Assembly: GCA_032173965.1 (NCBI GenBank)
Contig: CM063290.1
Span: 6,151,501 to 6,215,500 of the forward strand
Direction of reading: 5' to 3'
DNA: 64,000 nucleotides
Source: Sitta carolinensis
Lineage: Eukaryota > Chordata > Aves > Passeriformes > Sittidae
In this document: piece after piece, positions 28,820 to 42,900 of the stretch
Layout: every line of letters begins with the position of its first letter
Numbering within the stretch: position 1 is the first letter of the stretch
Program-made: the position numbers and the translations under genes
The notes under the pieces: model-generated
The model's input: the letters and a program-made list of their open reading frames with translations, nothing else
Told to the model about the DNA's origin: nothing
Databases searched by the model: none

Positions 28820-30819
28820 GAGGTCACAACAAAGGACACAACCCTGCAAATAAAAAATAAAAAAAAAGAAAAGTAGGTCAATTAAATATTTTTAGTACCT
28901 AATAGGTATTTCCCAACAACTGCTATATTTATAAAGTAAGTAGCTCTCTGGCAGCATAGACAATGGCTTTATTTTATAATGAAAAAAACAGTACTAGAGT
29001 CATTAAAAAGTCATTTGTCTCACCACAAAATAAAGGTCAGTAAATTAAATATTGAAGGGCTGGATTCTCATATGATGCAAGTTGGTATGGACTGGGGAAC
29101 TCTGCTGTTTAATACTAGCACTAAACACAGCCTCATTTCACAGGTCTTAAAAAATAATCAAGTACGTTTCATCCAATCTACATTACACATGGAACACATT
29201 TTTTATAACATGGGTCTCTCTCTGCCTGGGCAACAAAGACCAAGAACTTGGTTTCACATTGGCATTCAGGCAGGTTCTCACTTTTACGTTCTTATCTACT
29301 CCAATTTTCAGGTACTCCTGCTCTAGTGAAAAGGTACAGAACAGTGTGAGCCACAACACGGTGTCTGTTCAAAGCAAGCCCAGCTAATCCCACTAAAGAT
29401 TAGAAAACATCTCAGCCATACCTTTTGACTTTGCAAAAGGAATTCTTGAACATCAGAAACAAACTTTAAACAGTCCATTTTTTGTAACACTTTCCTAGGC
29501 TTTCAATCAGTGCTTCAAAAATATTGATGGCATATACATATATTTAAACACACACACAATTTTTTTTGATTTTAGTAATAGCAAATATTTAGCAAGACAA
29601 ATAACGAATCAGACTATATATACTTTTGATTATAAACTTGGAAAGTATGAGGCAACAAGTCTTTAAGACTGAAGAGACAGAACACAGTATTTTTTTTAAC
29701 TTGAAGTCTCATTTTTGAGAACATTCTCATGATGTCTGAATGTTTGAAAACTCTGACCTTTCCAAGTAAAAAAGTGAAAACATTAGCTTCCAAAACATGT
29801 TATGAAATAATGTCCACCTTCTGTTCCTATTATCTGTCCAGCACTTTTCATCAACAAACCTTCCCAGATTCTCACCCAGCTGACCACCACCACTGTTTAT
29901 CTTATGGAACTAGAGTCTGAGAGGGCAAGGTAACAGGACAAAATGACCACATTGTTTTTCTTATCACCTAACTTTTGAGTTTTACCAGTCACCTGCAGCT
30001 GAGCTGGACAGTGGGAACAGCCCTCCAGGATGTGACTTTCCCACAAGTCCCATCATGCTGTAAAGACAAGACTCACTGAAACCCCTCAAGAAGAAGAGAG
30101 GCCAAAGGATGAACTCGGGTATGAAAAGGAGTTTATTTGCCTGAAACCACACATGGACATCCCCAAACCTGCCCCAGGCTTGTGGTCACCCACCTCACAG
30201 CCATGCTGGGGAGGGGGAATGGCTTTAGCTTCTTAAGGAATAAAACTGCAGTTCTGCTTAAATCCTTCTCATTTCTAAAGGAAAAAGCTGCCCAAGACAA
30301 TGACTTCTCATGCTGGTGAAGGAAGGTACATCGCTACCAACCCAGCCTTGGCCACACCTGCCAAACTCCAATATACACTCTGGGGACTTGTTTACCGAGC
30401 ACAATGTAAAATCAATGACATTTTTAGTCATTTCATGCATTAGCAATCAATTCCACCATGTGTGGGACCAAACACTCGTTTTATTCAGCTATGTTTTGTT
30501 GCCATACGTGGAGCAAATTATCTTTCTTTAAGACTGTTTTTTACAGAAAAATGCTGTAGGAAGAGGTACAATATTTTCCTTCAGAGGAGAAGGTCAATTA
30601 ACTTTAAAGAGACTCAAAGAAGGTTTTTTCTACATTACATACACACACACACAAATAGCAGTATTTCTTTCAAGGGTCTGTCACCGATTTTCAAAATCTT
30701 GCTGCCTCACCAAAAAACAGATCAAACCGCAGAAATCTGATGAAAGTGCTATTTGTCACACAGAGCGGTCCTGAATTATTAATACAAAGAGGGCTCTCCC
30801 CTCAAAGCGGAACCGTGGA

Positions 30820-31150
30820 GACGCCACATCACTTGGGCGACTCGAAGGCGAACATCAGGAAAATCAAACAGGAGTAGATGTCGTTGGTGTGCCAGCAGTG
30901 TCCCGGCGGAGCGGAGAGCGGGGCAGGCTCGTCCCGCCGAGCGCTCCGCACCAGAGGCTGCGGCGCGGCCATCGGGCGGTGGCACTGCAGCCACAGAAAC
31001 ACAGCGACCCTCCAATAAACACCCGGCCCGCCTCGGCAGGGCCCTGAAACGGTGCGAAACGTTCCGTGTTTTACCGAAAATCCCGCTTTGTGCTTGTTCT
31101 CGGCGCTCATTTATGTTTTCTGCAAGGGTTTCTCTGCGCCTCCCCGGAGC
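30820..31150. promoter_or_regulatory. CpG island in the 5' intron, possible alternative promoter
   Basis: CpG is dense, roughly one per ten bases at 30820-31110 with clusters such as CCGGCGGAGCGGAGAGCGGG, while the flanks are AT-rich and CpG-poor. It lies about 2 kb upstream of the first coding exon. Islands of this kind in birds usually mark promoters, so an alternative TBL1XR1 first exon is possible. On the minus strand a short frame ending at a stop at 30829-30831 has codon-like periodicity. Confidence 0.45.
30829..30897 (-). pseudogene. Coding-like fragment of unknown family
   Basis: The minus strand reads in one open frame WHTNDIYSCLIFLMFAFESP-Lys-stop, with G or C at about nine of ten third positions and a hydrophobic core. 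No start, splice acceptor or upstream conserved frame supports an intact gene. It may be a retrocopy remnant, a terminal exon of an unknown transcript, or chance in a CpG island. I do not recognise the family. Confidence 0.2.
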
Positions 31151-34100
31151 GGGCAGAGCCTGGGGACAAGCGTGCCACAGCCCAGCGACACAAGAAATGT
31201 GAGAAGAACGAGCAACGCAGAAAATTCCTTCCCACCCAAAGCAAAACGGCACGTTAAAGAGAGAATACAGAAGAGGAGACAATAATTGTTTCCCTTTGAC
31301 TCTGAATTAATGCCAGGCTTACACTGCCAAACCCTCAAATTGTGGCAAGGGACACGTGCATGTACACATGGACCCCTCGTCCTAAAAAAATTACTTCATC
31401 AATGCTGGCTAATTCCCCCCAAATTCACTGTTTCCACAAGCAATCAGCTACCTATTTTGGGCACTTTAATGGATATTAATATCACTCTTCATTTTTTATG
31501 CAGGAATTAAATCACCGAAGAGACACAAAAATGAGACAAAAATAAGTAGAAGTTAACATGTAATTCCTAGCAATCTTAGATTTGTAGCCTAATTTGCATA
31601 GGGACCATTAAAAATATCTTAAAATATTTCAGCTTTATGTCCCAAACCCATTCTAGAAATGTGATGAGATCCTTAAGGCCCTTTTTTTTTTACCTTGCCC
31701 TTAGAAACATTCCAGGTCTTCCTCAAAACATTCTGTGGAATTACATGGCAAAGTATTATACACCCACATTGCTGTTTTAGATCCAATTATGCTTTTAAAG
31801 GAAATCTCTCCCACTTGCCTCTACTTTTGTTTTGCACCCTGGAGCAGGCACAGCACATGTGAAGCAGATTCCTCATGGGTAAACCCAGGATTAAATAAAT
31901 AAATAAAACAGCCCATGGCAGGTAAAAAAAGGATGGGCATGAGAGCTTACAAACGATGCCCAAATTGCTCATGGGACCACACCAGGATTGATATTCCCTG
32001 CTCAAAAGAAAGTCCATTTCAGCAGGTCTCTACCCAGGTTTTATGTATTTCCCTTCCCAGAGGATGGGCCAGTGGTTTGTAACAGCACTGCTCAGTTAGA
32101 AAAAGCACAACATCCAGATATCCCAGGTAATTTTTAATGCTGCTATAGAAAGTCCCTAAAGTCCCAAAATTTATCAGGCATAACACAGCCATAAAAGTCA
32201 CCTGTCTATAGAGACACTGGCCTTGAGGTTTACTCAGTAATAGGTCAGGAGCAGACAAGACACACGCCTGTGCTTCAGACAAACTGACCCACTCACTCCA
32301 TGGCAGGAATCACACACAAATTCATTTGGAAGCTACTTCTTTCAAAGGAAACGAGGTTTCTTATCCCAGAGAGAGCGCCAGCTCCGGCTTTGCTCCCAAC
32401 CCGGCAGAAGTGTGTCTGTGTTCTGTGCCTGCCCCAGGCAGGCAGGGCAGGTCTCACCCCAGCACCTCTGTTCCTTGAGGACCATTCACACACTTCATAC
32501 CTGGGGTAAAATTTACAACTAACATCCATTAAAAAGGAGACCAAATTCCACTCTCATCAACACCAGATCTGCAGGCTAATCAGTGCCCAACGGTGCAAAC
32601 CCCGTTATGTTTCTGACAAATCATTATTCCACTCCACATGTTTGTGCTAGCTTTGTACTCCTTGTCCAGGTTCATGCCAAATGCTGGAGAACAGATGCTG
32701 CCCAATAAGGCTTCTGACCTAATAGGAATTTTAGTTGTTTAGGTTTTTTTCAGACAAACCTGAACTGGCGAAGAAAGTTTATATATCAGATTATTACTGA
32801 GTATCTCTTAATCACCATTTGCTAATGTATACTGGAGTTACACTACAATTAAGAGTTATTGTATCATCAAATAGCAGCCTAAGAAAATGATATTTCTGCA
32901 GTTGTAGGCGTGCTCCAACACATTCCCAATAGGTAGGATAACAGGAAAAACTGTCAGGCTGCCTTGAATAATAATTCCCCAAAAACATACCAATCATTAG
33001 CTTGATACCAAATATGATATGTTAAAGGGAGCAGCTAATGCTCTGGGTAGCTCTGAAGAATGCTTAATGTTCAGACATAAACAGACTGCTACATTTATCC
33101 ATGGAAAACAGAAGTCTGGCTACAGAAACAATAAATCCCCTACAACAGAAATATTGCCATTAGAGCTTTTATTTTTTCCTCTTTTGCAAGAAATACAGAC
33201 AAATATTTTGCTAGCATATGTGCACATAGACATTTTATCAATTGCTGCTTAAGAGTCTTTCTTGTTTTTTATGGTCATGATGATTAAAATAAAAAGAGCA
33301 AAGGGTGTTGTTTCAATCCAGCCACTCGGACCTGACAAATTCCTGGATGTGTCAGGTTTCAGCAGGATTTCATTCAGATACCAAAGCCACCACAGGTTAC
33401 AGAACTGGAGATTTAAACCACAAAACACTGTTCCTCGTGGCTGCTACAGCTTTCTCCAAATGCTCTTCCCCAAGACATGGTGGGTCGATCCCCAAGGGCT
33501 GGTAAAATTCCTAAGTTTACATCCAAAGAAGAGTTCTGCATAGCCCTTTAGAAATGCTTTAATAAAGGAAAACTCATAAAATTAATTAGTGGTTCCTTTA
33601 TATCAAGCATGCAGTCTGACTCATGTTGTACATCCTTCTGTGTAAGAATTTATTAGACACCAACTTCAAACAAAATGAATGTTTTGTCACACTCTAAAAA
33701 GAAAAAAAGAAGGTTGACTTTTCTTCAAGTGTACCAACTACCTGCTCTAAATGCTCCTATTTGCTTTTTCACATCTTCACTTGAGCGATGGGGGCCAATA
33801 TCATATTGGGCACAGTACAACTGAATCTTAGTGAAGTTTTCCTAATATGTGATGATCTGCAGATAGGAATTCTAACATTCTGAATGAAAAGAACATTTTT
33901 TCAAGTTAAATGCCCAAGTGTTTTCTGTAATATCTCAAAAGTGTTCTCATTTTCTGCATTTTTACCTGTGACTCTAAAATTGCTATTAGCTAAAATGCCC
34001 TTTTGTTTAAGATTTAATAATATGTCAGATGTGCACTTGCATAAAAAATATCTGTAATTCTGTCTTATGAACCTTCTTACTGATTTCTCATGTCATCAGG

Positions 34101-35057
34101 CTTTGCTAGTTTTTTTTCTAGTAATTTAAACCAAGAGATGCTTCTCACGTTCATTTTTTAACTCTATTGCTTTGCTTTTAACCTCAGGAATACAGCTTAA
34201 TTTCTGAACACTGAAGAAAAAAAATAACTTTTTCTTTCCTCATCTGAATTGCCTTCCTTAGCTCAGGCAATAAATATTTGTATTCTGTACTTCAGCTTTA
34301 GTGACCTAATTTATGGCAACAGTCTCTGCCTTTCCATGCCAATTTGGGAGTATGAAGAATACAAGATGACAAAGCCAGTCTGAAATCTTCTGAAGAAAAA
34401 GAATTACAACCCTGAAAGGGAAGAGAAGGGAAAAAATAAAAAAACAAGTGAAGACAACAAAACACAAAACCACCCAAAACTTTGGCTAAAAGCAAGATAC
34501 TGTCTACTTATCTGAAAAACGCAGCCTAGTCCTGAGTACAGTTACAAAATATGCTGCAGATGAAGCCCATTTGTTGATTTTGCCTAGAGCAAAGTAGTAT
34601 TTAATTACTGAACTACAACTCTCCTCCCCAAAGTCATATGCTGTGTGACCCAGGAGGCTGGAATTCCGGATGTTACAGCACAGACACAGCGACAGAACAG
34701 CCACTGTTGTATTTCCACGGCTATGGCTACAGAGCTGCAAACTTCTGTGCTTTCTGGAGTTGGAAATACATCTTCCTGGACAGCTGTAGGACATCTTGCA
34801 GTGATCCTTGGCAGCCACATTTTGTAAATCCCTCGGCTGAGCAAAGATACAGGGATATTTCTGGTATTGACACTTTATTCAACACTTTAGGTTCTTAAAC
34901 CGCTTTTTCTTTTCATTATTACAATGTAACACTGGAAGAAATTATGTTTGGGGAAGATTTTTCTCCTTATTTGCTGTATCAGAATAGCAAAGACATATTG
35001 TTTATTAGTGTTTTAAAGACTTTTCATCTCTCTGGGTAACAATGAAAGTAGACACAG

Positions 35058-35115
35058 ATGGACTAAAGGATCTCCAGAGGTCCCTTCCAACGCCAATCAT
35101 TCTGTGATTCTGTGA
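35058..35115 (+). mobile_element. CR1 LINE 3' end fragment
   Basis: It contains GGATCTCCAGAGGTCCCTTC-type sequence followed by two ATTCTGTG octamers (35099-35114), the hallmark 3' terminus of avian CR1 retroposons. It is severely 5'-truncated, as is typical. Confidence 0.9.
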
Positions 35116-36189
35116 CATCTCTTTAAAGGCACAACTCTCTTGCATGACAATTACAACCTTGTTGAAATGGAGCTAGTCCTGACACATCCTTCTGCAGATG
35201 CAAATATGTTCCTTTATAACTTAAAAGCCAAACTCAGCTGCTCAGAACATGCAGTAAAACCTCCAGCAGTAAGTCCTGACTCATTTTGATTACTTCATGG
35301 CTCCCTGACTCCCCACAATATCCCAAGTCCAAACATCTTGTTTAGTGAAGAATTTTTAACCAGAGCTCAGGCTCCCTGATGGAGACAAACTGGGATAAAA
35401 TGAAAACTGTCCAGATATACTAGTTCAAAGGTTAAACCATCACTTTCTTTCAATACTTAAATAATTATCAGAACACACCAGGAAATACAATTAAACATTA
35501 TGAAATACTCCTTGATCAATTGTCTGATCCAGACCAAAGGCATTTTTAGAAAGGAAGAACCTGTGGCTTGATGGGATGGCCTTCAGGGTTAGACTGTCCT
35601 ACCCACACACAGGCTGAACAGATGATTGTGGCAGCAAAACTGGAAATGTGGCACTTGTAAAACTGATTAGAAAGTGATTGGTCCCAATTGATGACCAGAA
35701 TTAGCAGAATCACCTGAGGGAGCACTAGTGTAGGTTTGGCCAGTATGGATTGCTTCAAGATGACCTGCAAGGTCCAAATTCCAGGTTCTGTGTGCTAAAC
35801 ATATCTCTGTAATGGAGAGGGAAGCACCACACAAATGCTTGGCATTCCTCCAGGGAGAGACATCTGTCCATCTGCCCCTCAAAAGGGAAAATCATCTCAT
35901 TAGAGGGGTATGTCAGGAACAGAGGTAACCCCAAACAAACTCTGCAGCTTCCATTCTTAGGCCATTAGAAGGATGTCCCTTAAGACAGAGTTACAGTCCT
36001 TCAGGAACACCTAATTCCAATAAATAAAGACTTCTGCAAACAAACTTTTAGACCCTATCTCAAGAAGGCTTTATGAAACTGTTCAATGGCTTTACTGAGT
36101 GCTAAAATAGCTGCCTGCTAATGCTGCCTGGATCTAGACACAGAACAACTGCTGGAATCAAGTCCAAGAAAGGTGAAAACGGGAAAAAG

Positions 36190-36330
36190 CCTTTTCTGCA
36201 ACATTGTTTAAAATCCTCTATACGCGTTTTTGGCATGCACCTGGTTTTAAGTATGCAATATATGGCTGCTGATCTCCTGTGCCACATTAAAGCCTTTGCG
36301 AGAAATTAATTATGGATGAATGTGGGAGCA
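36190..36330. other. Candidate conserved non-coding element
   Basis: AT-rich sequence that keeps isolated CpGs (TCCTCTATACGCGTTTTTGG) and lacks repeat signatures. Composition is the only evidence. Confidence 0.2.
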
Positions 36331-37744
36331 CACCCATTAAACCTCACTTGGATCAAACTGTGTAAAAAATTCTGAGAAAATAACACATTGACAAGAGCCC
36401 TTGAGTCAGTCAAAAATAAGTCTTACCAAGGGCTTCTGCTGAGACTAAGGTGGGGAGGGGCAAGGTTCAAAAATGCTTTTCTATTTGTGAACACCACCAC
36501 TGAAAATAAACACAACTCCTGTGGTTCAATCTTTTTGATCGAGAACCTGTAGAAATTAACAATTAAACAGGGTTAAAAATCTCCATCCCGTGCTAAGTTT
36601 CTGCTCTCACTTGATTTATTCTCATTTCCACTGCTAGAAAATCCACTAAATAACATGGCCTGAAAGTCTGATCAGGAACATTCCATTTTTTCCAATACGT
36701 TCTTCCTGATGTTCCCACAATAGATCATTCAGGGCTCTAAGGGACTGTGTCAATTGAATTGAATGATGTGGTCGCCTGCTGGTACATAAATGCAAAAGCA
36801 AAGCTGAGGGGGTTTATTTTCAAAACAGGAGACATTGATCCTGTGACAATGTTCCATTACCCTGACTTTATTTCTATTAGGGACAGTGATTACATCTACA
36901 TCAATTGCTTGAGCTGATGGATACTGGTGCACTAACAGTGACACAGTTTTTCACTGGGCTGCTGCTGGATGCTGAAGGCTTACAAAACAAGACTCATTCT
37001 CCAACCCATGCTACTTATTTCTCCATGGAAAACCACTGAAGTTTGGGCAGACTTTTGTAATTAGTTCTCAGCTGTCTGTGGTTTTCTTGGGGGGTTTGTG
37101 TGTTCTGTAAATCTTATTGTGGGATGGTGATTAGTGACTGTATAGCCTGGCATGGATTCTATTTGTTATGATTAAAATATTTACATTGCTACCTGCTGGT
37201 AATAAAACAGCAGATGTAGTTCTCAGAAGCAGCTGTGGGAAGGTATTTCTGCACTCCTACTGCAGCAGCCTTATCTTGAGTGGGGATTTTTTCATACAGC
37301 TATGTGGGCTCCTCTTCCCTCTTCATGCAGTGTCGCCCTTCTGCAGCCTCTGTCCACTGCTCTTGCTATCTTTCCCAAGCTGGTGATCCATCTTCCAGCT
37401 TTCATCTCTTGATCTGACATCCGATCTCTCCTGTGGTCACGCATTTGCCCTGGTTTTCACCTCCTCACCATTCCCTGCCTACACATACTCTGCACTCCTA
37501 AGCCCATCTCTCCATCTGCTCTCCAGAGCATTCATCTGTACCTTTTTCAGGCACTCCTTTCTCTATGTCCTTCTTTCATTACTTTTCCATTACAACAAAA
37601 GCTGCTAACATTTTGCACAAATAAATTCTGCTGGTTGAAAAAAAAAAAAAAAAATTTATTTAATCATCAACAACAGCGTTTTCTAATCCAAGTAAACCCT
37701 GTTCATTTTATTTGCCCTTGTTTGTTTAGCCTGGTGCCCTGAGT

Positions 37745-37890
37745 CACGTTCTGAACTGCCTGCAGGAGAAAGGCCTTTGTCTGACGCCTTTCAGGATATT
37801 TACCAGAACGGGATCCCTCACTCTTGATAAGGAAGTGTTTTTAATGTTGCCATAACAACAAGAATTCGAGTCGATTCGGAGTGACACCTG
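37745..37890. other. Candidate conserved non-coding element with X-box-like site
   Basis: Non-repetitive sequence with retained CpGs (TTCGAGTCGATTCGGAGTGA) and GTTGCCATAACAAC at 37846-37859, close to the RFX X-box consensus but with a mismatch in the right half-site. Conservation is inference. Confidence 0.25.
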
Positions 37891-39957
37891 CCCAGAGTAA
37901 CCAAGCACAGCAGTGCTCTGAACCAGCACCTGGACAGGTGCACAGACTGGGACCAGAGCAGGTCTGCCAGAGCCAACCAGCACCTCCTCCCTGCCCCAAG
38001 CTGGTGCCTACAGCTCAGCACAACGTGTTAGCTGGGCACCCCCTTGCTCAAGTCGATTTTATACGGCACAGCCGGAATTTCTGCACAACCAACAGCAAAA
38101 TAAAGACTCCACATTGTTCTCTGTGGTGTGACTGGGGATCTGCAAGGCTGAGCCTGCAAGGATCCATGCAGCCCTTGCCTGGCAGTTCTGAGAGCAGTGA
38201 ATTCAGTGACATCCAAGTTTGGAAACACACATCCATGGCCACTCCTGCTTGATGGTGTTGGAGCAGGGTTTTTTGCAAAACAATGTATTTCTGGGTTTTA
38301 TTAAAGTTGATATCATTACTTGAGTAACTACACTAAATTTCTGCAGGGCTTTGGGGACTGGTTCCTCATTCCTAGTGAACAACCAAATTAAAACTAAAAA
38401 CCAAATACACATCAGTCTGGGCACAGACAGCTCCACGAACATGACCTTTTCCAACAAAAAAGATCCACTCCTTCATTGACCCTGCCCCTCAGGTCTGAGC
38501 CCAAACACTCTCACCTCAGCTTTTTAAGCACTTACAAAGTTATTTTCAAGTGCAGTTATTATTTTCAGCATAAGAAGTTGACAGAACTACTCCATAAATA
38601 ATACTGATCATGTAAATGGAGCAGGAGAAGCATTTCCTGGAGTGGAAGGATGCTCTCTGCGTGTGTGTGAGCACCTTTCCTGACCTCTACAATTATTTTA
38701 GAAAAGATGAGGGATTATCAAGCACAGTACAGCTTCAGCAGTGTGGAGGTTATAAACATATGAAAAAGAGAGAGGCAGTAACGAGGTGCTCAGTGCACAG
38801 AACAGGTCTTGAAGAGGCTTTGATCCATTCTAAACGCAAAGAGACCCAGCTTATTTCCCCATTATTAAGCCTAGTCTTTTATGCCTTTCCCATGAGAAAA
38901 AAAAGTTTTGGAATTATGTACTCTGGCAGAATCTAGTTTGAGAATAAATAATTTTTCTGAAATTCCTTTGTGATGCATAAAAGCTGCCAATTCTTTTCCT
39001 GAGGCAGATGTCTTGTTGAACAGTTAACAGCTCTGAGTCCTGGGTTTCTGAAAAATTAAGGATGAAACACAAAACCCCTGTGAGGGAATATCATAATGGG
39101 GTGAAAAAGGAAAAAAATCCAACCTAACAACCCCACAGGACATAGAGAAGATCCTTTAGTTACAATTTATTGAAATTTCAAGTCAAGAAAATATGAACTG
39201 TTAACAAGGAGAGATAATTCCCAGCTTTAGTGGCCATTAATCACAGAATTAGCTCAAGAGCAACTACATCAGAACTTGATACTTACTGAAAAGGAAGTCA
39301 AATTTCTTTATCTATTTTTAAATTTGGGATGAAGAAAAGGAAGAGAGTGCACTTTGGACAGGGAAAATAATGAATTAGCTATACTAACAATGCAGGGGTT
39401 TGTTGTGGATTTTTTAAAATACCTTTGACTTCCCAGGACAAGTTCAGTATTGCTCATGAGTTGTGGATTAATGGCAAACAGGTAGATTGGCACTTGTGAA
39501 CATTAATAGCAGAAATACACTGCACTTAAACAAGCTTTTCTCCATTTATCCAGGTATTAAACATGCTAAAAATCTAATGCAGTTGGCCATCAGAATTTGG
39601 TATTGAAAATATAGGCTAACATTCATCATATTTAGTATTCAAACTTTTCCACAGCCATGAAAGATATCCTAAAGCCTGGAATAAATTAAATGTAAACTGA
39701 CAAGTTCTTCTAGCCCCAATATGTTCACCTCAAGAGATTTAAAGACGTGCAACTCACAACTGACTGCAGCATTATGCATGAATGGAGTTCTAAAGAAAGC
39801 TTAAGAAAGTTTACCCTCAGATTAAAAACTCAGGTCTTTGCTTTGCCCAAGCAGTTTCACATCCACCTCTGTTCACTAGGGCAGCCTGAAATGAACCTGT
39901 GGGCATCTGCAGGTAAATAACCATTATGAGTGCATGATCTTAAAAAAAAGCAGAACA

Positions 39958-39977
39958 CCCCCCCGCCCCACCCCCCC
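39958..39977 (-). promoter_or_regulatory. G-rich cluster with G-quadruplex potential
   Basis: The minus strand carries G7, T, G4, C, G7. The long runs can supply four tracts of three or more G with short loops. It is on the sense strand of the TBL1XR1 pre-mRNA. Confidence 0.45.
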
Positions 39978-42900
39978 TTTCTGCAAAACCAAAAGTCATA
40001 GATGACATGTTTCTGCAATTGGTCACATGAATGCAAAACCAGAATACTTGTGAATCTCCAAGAGCTATGTCTACTCCCACACTCCTGCACTATCCCAGCC
40101 CTACTGGTTGCTAATCTGCAAAAAAAGACTCCTTTCCTCATACTATTCCACCAATGCCACCTACAACATCATCTTATTCTTAAATAAAGCCAAAAGCAAC
40201 GCCAGTATTAAACAGTGCAAACCACAGCTCTGAGTCTTTAGAAGCCATCTTAGAAGTAGCACATTTTTGTTCAGGAATAATCAAACTGCAGTATCTGAGG
40301 ACAAATGACAGAAATCAGTTACCAGTGTAAACAATATCAGGTGCAAAAGGGCAGTACAAAACCATCTTCACCTAGGGTTTGTTTTTTTTAATAATTAAAG
40401 ACCAATTAGTAGGGAAAAAATATTTAATCAGATATCCCTCATTTAAGAAAAAAGATATACTAATTAAAATTAATTTAGTACTTACAAATTTATTTCAGAA
40501 AAAGGGCCAATGAAGTGGATCAGAAACCAGCTATATTCACCTTGGCACCTCAAGATTTAATTTTAGGTGAACTTTGAAGTTAGGTAGCTAAATTTTCCAG
40601 AAGCACCTAGATCACTTAGATGCCATACCGAATTATTAGAATAATTTCTAACGAAGACCAGGATACCAAAGATATTATTTTTGGTATTCAAAGAGGCAAA
40701 GCTCTTATTTTTTAAACTTAAATCGAATGTTATGGAAGGGGTTTAATACCCATGATCTCAGCCCTGCTACAGACACTGGGCACAGCCACTCACGAACACG
40801 CGCGGCTGCAGCTGCAGCCAGCACCGATTCATTGTCCGAGGCAGTGACACAGCAGCATCACTGCACTCATCCAGTTTTCCATTTGCAACCGAAAATACCA
40901 GGAATGTGACACCAGTGTAAAGACTCCCATCTCTTCTTTCACTGCTCTGTATGCCAATCTGCAGTACTGGTGTGATCTATCACGAAGGAAGAGAGCAGCA
41001 GCAACCCCAGCAACATCTCAGAGCTGCCAAGGCAGCGGCAAGGAGCATGTTCCTGAGCCAGCTCTGGAAACAGTGCCCAGAGGTGGGGTAGGGGCCCCAG
41101 GGGTTGGTCATCAGGGCACAGTGCTGCTTTATTTATACACAATGAAAGTTTGGGGGATTCCTGGGCCAGCGTTCTGTCCTCAGGGCTGTCACTGCCTCCT
41201 GCACAGGGCTCAGGAGGCAGCGGGGTGACGGCCAAGGGACCCTCGGTGCCGTCCCGCTGTGAGCCTGGACACCCAGCTGCACAGCTCGAGACCCGCTGGG
41301 CACACAGGCAGCTCTGACTCAAACACCTCACCCCCAGAACTCTGCAACAAGGGACAGATTGTTTTCCAAGCCTGCAACTACCTCTTCCCTTAATTTATAC
41401 AATTTTCAGTTTCTGCTACAGGAACCACCCTCAGTGCAGACATTCCATCTCTGCGCCCTACTCTGTACCATACCTCAAATCTGACTGAGGAGGCTTTCAT
41501 GAGCAAAACCTGTACTGCCTAGGTATTAGTGCTCAGTATTTTGGCATAGACATCTCCATCTATATTAGCTATACCCAAAGTCCAATAAGAAGTCCTATTG
41601 ATTTTTCCCTTCAAGCATATATATATTTGATGAAAAACTCACTCATGCCTCCAAAAGTTGTCTAGACATTAAGCTGATCCCTTCAGCATCTGTTTTTTTT
41701 CCTCTCAAAAATGAAGCTGTACCAAGGGTCTTTTGACAGAATATTAAGAATAGCATGTCTGCTGAGGTGATATGCCTGTAATACATGGAAAAGGCACACA
41801 ACACTGTCAGTGTCATCAGCCTCCTTGACCGGATTTTCTATACCCTACAATATACCTCTTTTTTTTTAACCTGGGAACTGTTCCAACATCTGAATCATCA
41901 AGAGAAGTCTTTTCTTTTACAGAAAGCCCTGAAAAATAAAAACAAGGTTCTTTCCTTGTCTGTAGAAATTGGAATATTTAGCCTAACTCAAATTATCCCA
42001 CACCAAGGACAACTTTGAATAAATGCCAAGTTCTGATACTTCATCAGTGCTTAAGTCTAAAGGCATATTTATACTACTGAAAAGGAAAAATTCCCAGAGA
42101 TTGGATGATTGTGCCTGCCATAACACAGCCCCAGACGGCTCCTACACATTGCAAAGTCACCTGCATCTCTAGAAGTAATTGCTTTGTTGATCTTAGAAGA
42201 TTAAGGCAGCATACCAAATGTTCCTCTTGTTAATTTGGCACTGTACAGAAAGTCTAACTGGTAAAAGGAGCCTTAACACACCTGTAGAAGAATACATAAT
42301 GACATTCGAAAATACATTTAAAAGTAGTTTAAAAGAACATTATTTTGCTTTCCTGTATAGCACATGGGATATAAAAAAGCTATGCTAAAGCAGCCGGTGG
42401 TATATAAAGCTTTTGTTTTGTGAAGGATTCATCCTCCCAAGCTGTATGTAAAAACTTGCCTGAGTGCCTATACCCACACATAAAAATCTTAAAATTTAAA
42501 GCTGTTGGTTTTGTACAGTAGAAGCAGGAGAGTCTTCTGAAGAAACTCTTATCAAATGGGCTGAAAGTCACAAGGGATCCAATTAAGATAAAAAGTTCAA
42601 ACCCAGGACATTTCCTCTTCTTTCTGACTGCTCAGGCCAACATCAGACATCTGTTCTCACTAATTTTTTAATTAATCCCCTTTGAAGCAAACTATTCAAA
42701 ATCTGACAATACCTCATCTGTCTGATAAGGACCCCCCTCCAGCAGAAGGTGCTATTTTGAATTTAAATGCCCCTCCACTGATGCTTTGGAAACACAACCA
42801 TAGCTTTGTGTAGAAAAGCCAGTTTTGCTGAGTCAAGCTAAACCATTAGCAGAGATAGAAATAGACCCTGTCTTGTAACTGCAGGCCACTATTACACAGG

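Noticed and set aside
30829..30897. Faint resemblance of the coding-like peptide to the membrane segment of selenoprotein T (W, N, Y-x-C and hydrophobics)
   Set aside because: About a dozen hydrophobic residues with few identities and no flanking similarity. Not enough for a family call.
30779..31282. 167-codon minus-strand open frame across the CpG island
   Set aside because: This frame differs from the one showing codon periodicity near 30830-30897. Its composition (Arg/Ala/Gly-rich) reflects CpG content, and no family is recognised.
40939..41331. 130-codon minus-strand open frame
   Set aside because: Low-complexity Ser/Pro/Gly/Leu composition, no domain and no splice context. Probably chance in a moderately GC-rich stretch.
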